Source: Hyunsoonleella aquatilis
GTDB lineage: Bacteria; Bacteroidota; Bacteroidia; Flavobacteriales; Flavobacteriaceae
NCBI RefSeq assembly: GCF_014270105.1
Contig: NZ_JACNMF010000004.1
Span: 62,001-126,000, forward strand
Direction: 5' to 3'
Length of the DNA stretch: 64,000 bases
Shown: positions 1 through 8,002 of the stretch, piece by piece
Position numbering within the stretch: position 1 is the stretch's first letter
Layout: each line of letters begins with the position of its first letter
Made by a program: the position numbers and the translations under genes
The notes under the pieces: generated by a model
Databases searched by the model: none
Told to the model about the DNA's origin: nothing
What the model saw: the letters and a program-made list of their open reading frames with translations, nothing else

Positions 1-543
1 TTCTACAACCATTTTATTAGTATTCAGCAACAAACAATTATCAAGGTCATTTTCATTGGCAAAAATACTACCCACCACGTTAATCGCTTTGTTATTAGTT
101 TTCAATGTTGAAAGTAAGGTTGGCGCGACATAATAATCCTTAAACAAATCCACCTCATATTTGAAATCGTTAAGAATGAAAACATCATTATCTAAAGGCT
201 TTGTACTGATATTGAAACCGATCGCATTTTGAAAGGGCAAGTATAACCCACCTTCATTTCTGTGCACAGTTAATTTCACCCGAGAATTATCATTTTCAAG
301 TCCGTTGGCTTCTAAAGTGGATTGGATTTGAGTTTCCAAAAATTCCATGGTGAAGTTCATAGGAATATCCATTCGCATTATCCGCATGGAGGCCATCAAT
401 CTAAAATAATGATCTTCCCAAAATAGCAGTTTGCCATTGGCCACTTTTATAGTTTCAAAAAGCGCATCACCGTATGCATATCCCCTATTATTGATGGAAA
501 TATGTGTAGTATCCTCTAAAATAGTGCCGTTAAAATTTGTCAT
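1..543 (-). CDS. Class IV PLP aminotransferase, 3' end beyond window (partial)
   Basis: The reading frame opens at the ATG at 541-543 and stays open to base 1, giving the first 181 residues; the C-terminus is off the left edge. Near the start it shows NRGYAYGDALFETIKV, the N-terminal signature of fold-type IV PLP enzymes (branched-chain aminotransferase, D-amino acid transaminase, aminodeoxychorismate lyase). Further on, LKTNNKAINVVGS fits the segment that carries the PLP-binding lysine, and the visible end MVVE fits the conserved glutamate after it. Family members use pyridoxal phosphate to transaminate or lyse amino-acid substrates in the cytoplasm. Which of these reactions applies cannot be decided from this part; 4-amino-4-deoxychorismate lyase (PabC-like) or a BCAT-like enzyme are the main options. 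The start codon directly follows a terminator-like hairpin. Confidence 0.8.
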   Translation of the reverse strand, partial: MTNFNGTILEDTTHISINNRGYAYGDALFETIKVANGKLLFWEDHYFRLMASMRIMRMDIPMNFTMEFLETQIQSTLEANGLENDNSRVKLTVHRNEGGLYLPFQNAIGFNISTKPLDNDVFILNDFKYEVDLFKDYYVAPTLLSTLKTNNKAINVVGSIFANENDLDNCLLLNTNKMVVE

Positions 544-568
544 AAAAAATCCCGAAGTAAATTCGGGA
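544..568 (-). terminator. Terminator-like hairpin abutting the aminotransferase start codon
   Basis: Read on the minus strand there is a 7-bp stem (TCCCGAA / TTCGGGA) with a 5-nt loop, followed by six T and then directly the ATG of the aminotransferase. It lies 26 nt after the stop of the START-like gene and would end that transcript. Its overlap with the leader of the next gene is unusual. Confidence 0.65.
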
Positions 569-594
569 CAAATATAAGGTTATATGGGCTTTTA

Positions 595-987
595 TTATAC
601 TGAACCTAGAACATGTTTTAGATCCGAAATTTGATTTTCCCACAGCATTTTGGCCTCATCGATTTCATCATCATCAGCAAAATCGGTGACCATTAAAGAT
701 ACGTCCTTGGTGATTTCATCTACCTGAATTCGTATTTCGAAATAACATTGCAGGTCCTCCTCTTCATCAACCAACCATCTGAACTTTACGCGTTCCCCAC
801 TTTTTTTGCTCAGCAACTTTGCCTGCTCCTCGCTATCGTCCCAAATAAAGGTAAAAAGCTCTCCTCGGGAGTTAACGTTATCCGAAAACCATTCCTGCAA
901 ACCAGATGGCGTAGAGATATATTGATACAGTAATTGTGGTGAAGCATGAATAGGAAACTCCAGTTCAAATTTAACTTTGTCGTCCAT
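595..987 (-). CDS. START-like / SRPBCC-fold domain protein
   Basis: A 130-residue acidic, soluble protein with no signal peptide or membrane segment. The start FELEFPIHASPQLLYQYIS followed by PSGLQEWFSDNV is typical of the AHSA1/START-like (SRPBCC) fold, where a helix-grip cavity binds a hydrophobic ligand; the C-terminal helix ends in MLWENQISDLKHVLGSV, also typical. Short stand-alone proteins of this type are common in Flavobacteriia, but their ligand is not known. It is the minus-strand neighbour upstream of the class IV aminotransferase, separated by a terminator-like hairpin, so co-transcription is doubtful. Fold assignment is good; a specific function cannot be given. Confidence 0.75.
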   Translation of the reverse strand: MDDKVKFELEFPIHASPQLLYQYISTPSGLQEWFSDNVNSRGELFTFIWDDSEEQAKLLSKKSGERVKFRWLVDEEEDLQCYFEIRIQVDEITKDVSLMVTDFADDDEIDEAKMLWENQISDLKHVLGSV

Positions 988-1110
988 AAATGATAATAAG
1001 ATTTAGCGTTGCTCAATATACATTAATTCATAAGATATCCAATTATTTTTCAAAATATTTTGATTGGGGAATGTTTGCGAACGTAATATTTGTTTTTATA
1101 TTTGCAACCT

Positions 1111-1162
1111 CAAAATGGCGAGGTAGTCATCCCGATAGCTATCGGGAGGTTAGAGCCATTTT
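1111..1162. repeat. Imperfect inverted repeat with 18-bp palindrome in a tRNA-5'-end copy
   Basis: Outer arms CAAAATGGC (1111-1119) and GCCATTTTG (1154-1162) enclose the perfect palindrome TCCCGATAGCTATCGGGA at 1130-1147. Bases 1117-1126 (GGCGAGGTAG) and 1149-1156 (GTTAGAGC) match the first part of the intact tRNA that starts at 1174, so this is a partial tRNA copy in which the D-arm region is replaced by the palindrome. The same 18-bp palindrome occurs again at 28488-28505, in an intergenic region. Confidence 0.7.
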
Positions 1163-1173
1163 GGATTACAAAT

Positions 1174-1247
1174 GGCGAGGTAGCTCAGTTGGTTAGAGCG
1201 TCGGATTCATAACCCGGAGGTCTCGAGTTCAAATCTCGATCTCGCTA
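1174..1247 (+). tRNA. tRNA-Met (anticodon CAT)
   Basis: A 74-nt cloverleaf can be drawn: acceptor GGCGAGG with TCTCGCT, D arm GCTC...GAGC, anticodon loop TTCATAA with CAT at 1208-1210, T arm TCGAG-TTCAAAT-CTCGA, and discriminator A at 1247. CCA is not encoded. The anticodon stem lacks the three G:C pairs of initiator tRNA, so elongator tRNA-Met is the likely call; a lysidine-modified tRNA-Ile (CAU) cannot be excluded by eye. The acceptor end has a G-T wobble at 1:72. A decayed partial copy of the 5' part lies 57 bp upstream, and a terminator follows directly. Confidence 0.93.
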
Positions 1248-1256
1248 CGAAAAAAG

Positions 1257-1292
1257 TAAAAGCTTAATACAATCGTATTGAGCTTTTTTTTT
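1257..1292 (+). terminator. Rho-independent terminator of the tRNA
   Basis: AAAAGCTTAATAC pairs with GTATTGAGCTTTT around a 4-nt loop (one T-G wobble), followed by a run of T. It lies 10 nt after the tRNA. Confidence 0.85.
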
Positions 1293-1358
1293 GGTTAAAA
1301 CATACCCAGAACAAATTTAACAAGACAAAAATCCTAGCAATAAAATTTAATTTATATT

Positions 1359-1418
1359 GCATTTCATCGATTTTTTTTGCATTTTATAGATTATTTACTC
1401 AAGAATTCTATATATTCG
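1359..1418 (+). promoter_or_regulatory. Promoter region with LytTR-like direct repeats, upstream of the first M14 gene
   Basis: Direct repeats GCATTTCATCGA (from 1359) and GCATTTTATAGA (from 1379) are spaced exactly 20 bp. TATATTCG at 1411-1418 fits a Bacteroidota -7 box, 33 bp upstream of the ATG. The same arrangement occurs at 7915 and 26632. Two repeats of about 10 bp, two helical turns apart, are the architecture of LytTR-domain binding sites; assignment to such a regulator is inference. Confidence 0.5.
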
Positions 1419-1450
1419 TGCCTAAATAATTCATTATAATCCCAAATCTG

Positions 1451-4400
1451 ATGAAAAAAATTACTCTCCTAAGTATTCTTTTGCTAACAATAGCACAGAT
1501 AACCCACTCTCAGGAAATTCTTAAAAGAGTTTCTATTTCAAACATTAATTCATCGACCATTGAACAACTTGATGCCCTAGGTATCGATATGACCTGTGGC
1601 GCAATCCTTCATAATCATAATTTAACATTAGAACTGACGGAACACCAGTTGCACCAATTAGAAAACAAAGGTTTGATATATAATGTGTTGATTGACGATA
1701 TGACGAAGTTTTATAGTGAAAGGGCCATTAGAAACTTGCCCCTGGCTACAGCGGAAGTGGAAAGGCAGAAAAGTCTTAAAAGAGGAAAGTTAGCGCTAAA
1801 ACAGAATAACAAACTAACATCTAAGTCTTTAACAATCAATGAGTTGCTTAACAACTTAGGACAGTACGATGAATGCGATGAGATGAATTGGGAAGTTCCT
1901 GACAACTGGAATTTAAATGATTCTGATAGCTATCCAAATGAAACTAATCATTTTGGCGGTTGTCTTACCTATGATATGGTTTTACAGGAGCTGGATGACA
2001 TGAAAAGGTTATATCCAAATCTTATTTCTACAAGAAAAAATGCGTCACCAACTAATCAATTAACGGTTGAAGGCAGGACAGTGTGGTTTGTTCGCATATC
2101 CGACAACCCGGAGATGGATGAGCCTGCCGAACCAGAAACACTTTACCAATCTTTAATTCATTCGCGTGAAGCAGCTTCCATTATGCAGTTGCTTTACTAT
2201 ATGTGGTACTTATTAGAAAATTATGAATCTGATGATGCCATTAAAAACTTGGTGAATAATCATGCGATGTATTTTATCCCTGTCTTTAACCCAGATGGTT
2301 TTGTTTATAATGAAACCGTAGCCCCAAATGGAGGTGGCGGTCAAAGAAAAAACAGAAATACCAGTGGTGGATGTGGCACCTACGATGAAGGCATCGATTT
2401 AAATAGAAACTCTGCATACTATTGGGGTAATGGAGGTGCTTCTACTACTAACTCATGTAGTTCGACTTATGCTGGTTCAGGACCATTTTCTGAGAATGAA
2501 ACACAGATTATGCGTGATTTCTTCATGCAGCATGATTTTAAATTAGCACTAAACCACCACTCATTTAAAAATGTGATGCTTCACGGCTACGCAGGAACAA
2601 ATATAGACAATCCAAGGCCGGACGAATACTCAAAGTACAACCATGACATGACATTCTATAATCGTTATGGTTACGGACCAAGTACATCTATCAGCAGTTT
2701 GAACAGTGGTAATATGAACGACTGGATGCTAGGTGGCCCCGCTGGCGTTAGCGCCAATGGTACACCAACTGGCATAGGATCAGGAAAGCACACCTTATCT
2801 TGGACACCCGAAAATGGGGCCGGCTCAGAAGGCACTGGTGGTACTTATGGGGGGTTTTGGCCAGACCCAACTAATTATTTGCCCATTGCCCAACGCGCAA
2901 TGCGTGCTAATTTTTTGGCAGCTTATTTCAGTGGGAAATATGCAAAGCTTCATGACCTAAACCAATCAGATATAACTAGCACATCTGGAAACTTAACCTT
3001 TGGCATTGAAAACTTGGGTCAAAATGGTAACGATACAACACCAGATACAAATAATTTTACGGTAACCGTTACGGCCGTTACACCCAATATTACAATAAAC
3101 ACAGCAAGTGCCAGCCAAAATTTCACATCTTCTGAAATTTTAGCCCAAAAAACTGTGGATATCAGCTATACTTTGGACGGGGGTATTGCGGCAAATGACG
3201 AAATTCAATTTAAAGTTGTACTTACAAATGATTACGCCTCCGATAATGTTTTGTATGAAACTATCATTACCAAAATATATACACCTACAATATTATCGAC
3301 ATTAGATCCAACAAATTTCAGTAATTGGACCAGTTCTGGATCGTGGTCTTCAGTAACAGATGGCTTCAATGACGCCTCCGCAATCAGATCTAACGCTTCT
3401 ATTCCCTATTCTAACAATCTTAACAACCAAACGTTGCAATATAATGGGACCCTAAACTTCAGTGGCATTCAATCTGCAGTGATTCAATTCTACGGAAAGT
3501 GGGATTTAGAGCGCAGCTTTGACTATGTTCAAATCGAGGCATCGGCAAACGGTTCCACAGGCTGGACTCCATTATGCGGAAGATTGACCAAGCCTGGTTC
3601 GGAAGATCAGGATTCCCAAACCGGATCACGCTACTCTCAAAAGAGTACTACAAATATAAACTTCCAACCTGATGGTGAGCAATTGTATGATGGAGATACC
3701 CAAGACAAATGGAGTATGGAAGAAATAGTTATTGATGCATCCACAAATTCGGCATTCCTAGGGGATAGCTCCGTATTTATTCGGTTTGTATTCCATACCG
3801 ATTCCTCAAACCGACAAGATTCTTACATCAATGCAAATTTTGAAGGATTTACCTTTGATGATTTTAAGGTTATCGGCATTGGATGTTCTACCGCTGTACC
3901 TACAAACATCGCGGCATCGAACATAACAACGGATGCAGCTACTGTTAATTGGGACGAAGTATTCAACAACACCTATGATTTAAGATATAGAGTTAACGGT
4001 ACTTCAACATGGGCGAATGTATCAGATTTTAACACCAACAGCAACGCACTTAGTGGTTTAACTCCCGGCACGACATACGATGTTGAAATAAGAAGTCAAT
4101 GTGGCACAAGTACAAATTCTGCCTATAGTGCTACATTTAATTTTTCAACATTGGCTTGTGACCCTCCGAGCAACATAACAGCATCGGATATTGGGCTTTC
4201 TACAGTAAGAATACATTGGGACGATATCCCAGATGCTACATATGATGTAAGATACAGAGAGAATGGAACTTCAACTTGGACTTCTACCTCAAGTACCAGC
4301 TTGGTTTTAGATCAACCTGTTTACAATATCTCAGGGTTAAGCGAGGCTACAACATACGAAGTACAAGTGAGAACGGGTTGCCCTGGTAGTGGTAATTCGT

Positions 4401-7400
4401 CCTACAGTACCTCTGTACTATTCACTACATTGGGCTGCGTAGCTCCAAGTAATATTACGGCTTCTGAACTTTTCATTGATAGTGCTAACATTACTTGGGA
4501 TGATATTGACGGCGCAACCTTCGATGTTAGGTATAGGGAAAATGGCACATCCCCATGGACTACGGTTTCCAATCTTGATGACAATGCATACAATATACCC
4601 AACCTAGACCCAAATACTACGTATGACGTTCAGGTAAGAACGGATTGTAGCTCTTCCTCTTCATCTTATTCGTCAACCGTAAACTTTACAACATTAGCCT
4701 GTACGGCTCCAACAAACGTGACCGCAGATGATGTTACGTCATCTAGTGCCACCATAAATTGGGACGAGATTGTGGGCTCCGATTATGATTTAAGATTTAG
4801 GGAAACGGGCACATCGACTTGGACAAATATCAGCGATAGAGCTTTAAATTTTTACAATATTCCTAATCTTGTGGCCGCAACCGAATACGAGGTTCAAGTG
4901 AGAACGGTGTGTACTGCTTCAACAAATAGTGCGTATACAGCTTCAACGGTATTTACAACTTCAGCATGTGATGACGTCGTAAGTGCATTCCCCTATGCTG
5001 AAAGCTTTGAAAGTGGTTTTGGCCTATGGGTCCAAGAGTCCAGCGATGATATTGATTGGACAAGAATCTCTGGATTAACACCATCTAATACATCTCCTGA
5101 TGTTACCGGGCCTTCTGGAGCGGTAGATGGTAGTTTCTATGCCTATACGGAGTCTTCTGGGAATGGAACCGGCTATCCTGATATGGATGCACTTTTAACC
5201 AGTCCATGCCTTAATTTTACAGGTTATGAAAATGCTCAATTGACTTTCCAATACCATATGTTTGGTTCTACCATGGGAGATCTTTACGTAATTGTTAGTA
5301 CTGATAATTTTCAATCCTCCAACGTTACCGTTTTTACCCAGTTGGGCTCACCTTCGTCTCAGACTTCTGGAAATAGTGATCCATGGGAACCAGCTACTAT
5401 TGATTTATCTGCTTATGACGGGCAAACTATTAAGATTCGTTTCTTTGGTGAAACTGGTTCAGGTTTTAGGAGTGATATCTCTATAGACGATATTAATGTT
5501 TCTGCAGATGTTATTTCATCAACAACCTGGTATGCAGATACAGACTCTGATGGTTTTGGAGATCCAAGCGTAAGTCAGGTTGCAGGCTCGCAACCGGCAG
5601 GTTATGTAGCAGACAATACAGATTGTGATGATGGCGATCCAAACGAGTTCCCAGGGCAGACCTGGTATTTAGATGCTGACGGCGATGGGTATAGCGAAGG
5701 TACCTCAACCACTGTTTGTGAGCGTCCAACAAATTATTATACAGCAACCGAACTAACAGCAACATCTGGTGATTGTGACGATACCGATGGTACCGTGAAC
5801 ACGCCTCAGCAATACTACGTGGATGCGGACGGTGACGGATTCGGATCGACCACTACGGCGATGCTTTGTGAATCAACAGCGCCTGCCGGATATAGCGACA
5901 ACAACACCGATTGTGATGATACCGATGGTACCGTGAACACGCCTCAACTTTATTACGTTGATGCTGACGGTGACGGCTTTGGTTCAACGACCACGGCGAT
6001 GCTCTGTGAATCAACAGCACCTGCCGGATATAGCGACAACAACACCGATTGTGACGATACCGACGGTACCGTGAACACGCCTCAACAATACTATGTAGAT
6101 GCTGACGGTGACGGATTTGGTTCAACTACTACGGCGATGCTCTGTGAATCAACAGCACCTGCCGGATATAGCGACAACAATACAGACTGTGACGATACCG
6201 ATGGTACCGTGAATACACCACAGCAATACTATGTGGATGCGGACGGCGACGGATTCGGATCGACTACCACGGCAATGCTTTGTGAATCAACAGCACCTGC
6301 CGGATATAGTGACAACAACACCGATTGCGACGATACCGACGGTACCGTGAACACGCCACAGCAATACTACGTGGATGCGGACGGTGACGGATTCGGGTCG
6401 ACTACTACGGCGATGCTCTGTGAATCAACAGCACCTGCCGGATATAGTGACAACAACACCGATTGTGACGATACCGATGGTTCCGTGAACACACCTCAAC
6501 AATACTATGTAGATGCTGACGGTGACGGATTCGGGTCGACTACTACGGCGATGCTCTGTGAATCAACAGCACCTGCCGGATATGCAACGAACAACACCGA
6601 TTGTGACGATACCGATGGTACCGTGAACACGCCTCAACTTTATTACGTTGATGCTGACGGTGACGGATTCGGGTCGACTACTACGGCGATGCTCTGTGAA
6701 TCAACAGCACCTGCCGGATATGCAACGAACAACACCGATTGTGACGATACCGATGGTTCCGTGAACACACCTCAACTTTATTACGTTGATGCTGACGGTG
6801 ACGGATTCGGGTCGACTACCACGGCGATGCTTTGTGAATCAACAGCACCTGCCGGATATAGCGACAACAATACAGACTGTGACGATACCGATGGTACCGT
6901 GAATACGCCTCAACAATACTATGTAGATGCTGACGGTGACGGATTCGGATCGACCACTACGGCAATGCTTTGCGAATCCTCCGCACCTGCCGGATATAGC
7001 GACAACAATACAGACTGTGACGATACCGATGGTACCGTGAATACGCCACAACTTTATTATGTGGATGCGGACGGTGACGGTTTCGGATCGACCACTACGG
7101 CTATGCTCTGTGAGTCAACGGCCCCTGCCGGATATAGCGACAACAATACAGACTGTGACGATACCGATGGTACCGTGAACACGCCACAACTTTATTATGT
7201 GGATGCGGACGGTGACGGTTTCGGATCGACCACTACGGCAATGCTTTGTGAGTCAACGGCCCCTGCCGGATATAGTGACAACAATACAGACTGTGACGAC
7301 TCGAACGGATCCATCAACAGCCCGATTACTTATTACGAAGACAATGATGGTGATGGCTTCGGATCTACAGTAACGGTGGATTTGTGTGAGACCACGGCAC

Positions 7401-7804
7401 CTGCAGGGTATTCCACTGACAATACAGATTGTGATGACGGGGATAATACCATTTACCCTGGTGCCCCAGAAATAACAGATGATGGTATTGACCAAGACTG
7501 TGATGGTTTCGACCAAACTACATTAACCGATGAAGAAACATTAGAACTTACCGATATATCTATGACTCCAAATCCGTTTGCCGATAACATAAGTATTTCT
7601 GTGCCTTTGAGCTTTAACAATAGCGACTTCAGCATTCAACTATTTGATGTAAATGGAAGAAAAGTTATAGAGAGAAGGTATACCAGTAGAAATGGCAAAA
7701 TTGATGTCGTTGACTTGAACAAACTGGAACAAGCAACCTATTTGGTGAAAGTTACCAATATCAAAACAGGACAAAGCTTTAGAAGAAAATTAGTGAAATT
7801 CTAA
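1451..7804 (+). CDS. Secreted M14 zinc carboxypeptidase with FnIII, MAM and MopE-like repeats, T9SS substrate
   Basis: A 2117-residue exported protein. After a signal peptide (MKKITLLSILLLTIAQITHSQ) comes an M14 carboxypeptidase domain at about residues 150-490, with the zinc motif HSRE (H237, E240), the third zinc ligand in NHHSF (H369 or H370) and the catalytic glutamate in WTPENG (E454). Then follow a jelly-roll-like region (about 610-810), four fibronectin type III domains (about 815-1170), a MAM domain (about 1175-1350), fourteen calcium-binding MopE/thrombospondin-3-like repeats (about 1355-2010) rich in DxDxDG and CDD motifs, and a T9SS type A sorting domain (about 2034-2117, starting MTPNPF). 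It should cleave C-terminal residues from peptides while attached to the cell surface. The substrate is unknown. A paralogue with the same catalytic domain but other repeats lies at 18989-26476. The ATG is 33 bp after a promoter-like element. Confidence 0.92.
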   Translation: MKKITLLSILLLTIAQITHSQEILKRVSISNINSSTIEQLDALGIDMTCGAILHNHNLTLELTEHQLHQLENKGLIYNVLIDDMTKFYSERAIRNLPLATAEVERQKSLKRGKLALKQNNKLTSKSLTINELLNNLGQYDECDEMNWEVPDNWNLNDSDSYPNETNHFGGCLTYDMVLQELDDMKRLYPNLISTRKNASPTNQLTVEGRTVWFVRISDNPEMDEPAEPETLYQSLIHSREAASIMQLLYYMWYLLENYESDDAIKNLVNNHAMYFIPVFNPDGFVYNETVAPNGGGGQRKNRNTSGGCGTYDEGIDLNRNSAYYWGNGGASTTNSCSSTYAGSGPFSENETQIMRDFFMQHDFKLALNHHSFKNVMLHGYAGTNIDNPRPDEYSKYNHDMTFYNRYGYGPSTSISSLNSGNMNDWMLGGPAGVSANGTPTGIGSGKHTLSWTPENGAGSEGTGGTYGGFWPDPTNYLPIAQRAMRANFLAAYFSGKYAKLHDLNQSDITSTSGNLTFGIENLGQNGNDTTPDTNNFTVTVTAVTPNITINTASASQNFTSSEILAQKTVDISYTLDGGIAANDEIQFKVVLTNDYASDNVLYETIITKIYTPTILSTLDPTNFSNWTSSGSWSSVTDGFNDASAIRSNASIPYSNNLNNQTLQYNGTLNFSGIQSAVIQFYGKWDLERSFDYVQIEASANGSTGWTPLCGRLTKPGSEDQDSQTGSRYSQKSTTNINFQPDGEQLYDGDTQDKWSMEEIVIDASTNSAFLGDSSVFIRFVFHTDSSNRQDSYINANFEGFTFDDFKVIGIGCSTAVPTNIAASNITTDAATVNWDEVFNNTYDLRYRVNGTSTWANVSDFNTNSNALSGLTPGTTYDVEIRSQCGTSTNSAYSATFNFSTLACDPPSNITASDIGLSTVRIHWDDIPDATYDVRYRENGTSTWTSTSSTSLVLDQPVYNISGLSEATTYEVQVRTGCPGSGNSSYSTSVLFTTLGCVAPSNITASELFIDSANITWDDIDGATFDVRYRENGTSPWTTVSNLDDNAYNIPNLDPNTTYDVQVRTDCSSSSSSYSSTVNFTTLACTAPTNVTADDVTSSSATINWDEIVGSDYDLRFRETGTSTWTNISDRALNFYNIPNLVAATEYEVQVRTVCTASTNSAYTASTVFTTSACDDVVSAFPYAESFESGFGLWVQESSDDIDWTRISGLTPSNTSPDVTGPSGAVDGSFYAYTESSGNGTGYPDMDALLTSPCLNFTGYENAQLTFQYHMFGSTMGDLYVIVSTDNFQSSNVTVFTQLGSPSSQTSGNSDPWEPATIDLSAYDGQTIKIRFFGETGSGFRSDISIDDINVSADVISSTTWYADTDSDGFGDPSVSQVAGSQPAGYVADNTDCDDGDPNEFPGQTWYLDADGDGYSEGTSTTVCERPTNYYTATELTATSGDCDDTDGTVNTPQQYYVDADGDGFGSTTTAMLCESTAPAGYSDNNTDCDDTDGTVNTPQLYYVDADGDGFGSTTTAMLCESTAPAGYSDNNTDCDDTDGTVNTPQQYYVDADGDGFGSTTTAMLCESTAPAGYSDNNTDCDDTDGTVNTPQQYYVDADGDGFGSTTTAMLCESTAPAGYSDNNTDCDDTDGTVNTPQQYYVDADGDGFGSTTTAMLCESTAPAGYSDNNTDCDDTDGSVNTPQQYYVDADGDGFGSTTTAMLCESTAPAGYATNNTDCDDTDGTVNTPQLYYVDADGDGFGSTTTAMLCESTAPAGYATNNTDCDDTDGSVNTPQLYYVDADGDGFGSTTTAMLCESTAPAGYSDNNTDCDDTDGTVNTPQQYYVDADGDGFGSTTTAMLCESSAPAGYSDNNTDCDDTDGTVNTPQLYYVDADGDGFGSTTTAMLCESTAPAGYSDNNTDCDDTDGTVNTPQLYYVDADGDGFGSTTTAMLCESTAPAGYSDNNTDCDDSNGSINSPITYYEDNDGDGFGSTVTVDLCETTAPAGYSTDNTDCDDGDNTIYPGAPEITDDGIDQDCDGFDQTTLTDEETLELTDISMTPNPFADNISISVPLSFNNSDFSIQLFDVNGRKVIERRYTSRNGKIDVVDLNKLEQATYLVKVTNIKTGQSFRRKLVKF
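5801..7318 (+). repeat. Eleven near-identical 138-bp tandem coding repeats
   Basis: Eleven units of exactly 138 bp (46 codons) start at 5801 and repeat in register to 7318; a more diverged unit follows and two diverged units precede. Each unit encodes YYVDADGDGFGS, LCES, APAGY and DCDDTDG, that is one DxDxDG calcium loop and two cysteines. Amino-acid differences are few (QQYY/QLYY, SDNN/ATNN, TVN/SVN), while synonymous differences are shared in blocks between non-adjacent units, as expected from recombination or gene conversion within the array. Confidence 0.95.
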
Positions 7805-7821
7805 TTTTAAAAGAGATTTTG

Positions 7822-7858
7822 AAAAAGGGTGGATTTGTATAAAATCCACCCTTTTTTA
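7822..7858 (+). terminator. Terminator after the first M14 gene
   Basis: AAAAGGGTGGATT pairs with AATCCACCCTTTT around a short AT loop and runs into six T. It starts about 17 nt after the stop codon. Confidence 0.9.
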
Positions 7859-7914
7859 TTATCCACCCCGAAAATATAAATCATTAATAATCAACTAATT
7901 AATTTACCAATACT

Positions 7915-7963
7915 GCATTTCATCGATTATTTTTGTATTTCATAGAGTTATCCGCTACATTTG
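7915..7963 (+). promoter_or_regulatory. Promoter with LytTR-like direct repeats, upstream of the 2457-residue protein gene
   Basis: Direct repeats GCATTTCATCGA (7915) and GTATTTCATAGA (7935) are again spaced 20 bp. A good Bacteroidota promoter is visible: TTTG at 7932-7935, 20-bp spacer, TACATTTG at 7956-7963. The second repeat overlaps the -33 box, so a bound regulator would contact RNA polymerase directly. The leader from here to the ATG at 8003 is about 35 nt. Confidence 0.6.
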
Positions 7964-8002
7964 GTGCTTAAATAATTAGTCCCAAGCTAAATTTAACCTC
8001 TT

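Noticed and set aside
5801-7318. CRISPR-like array
   Set aside because: The repeats are direct, contiguous, in frame and of 138 bp without unique spacers; they are protein-coding repeats.
5511-7516. Several minus-strand frames across the 138-bp repeats
   Set aside because: They repeat with the same 138-bp period and are mirror readings of the MopE-like array; low complexity, no domain.
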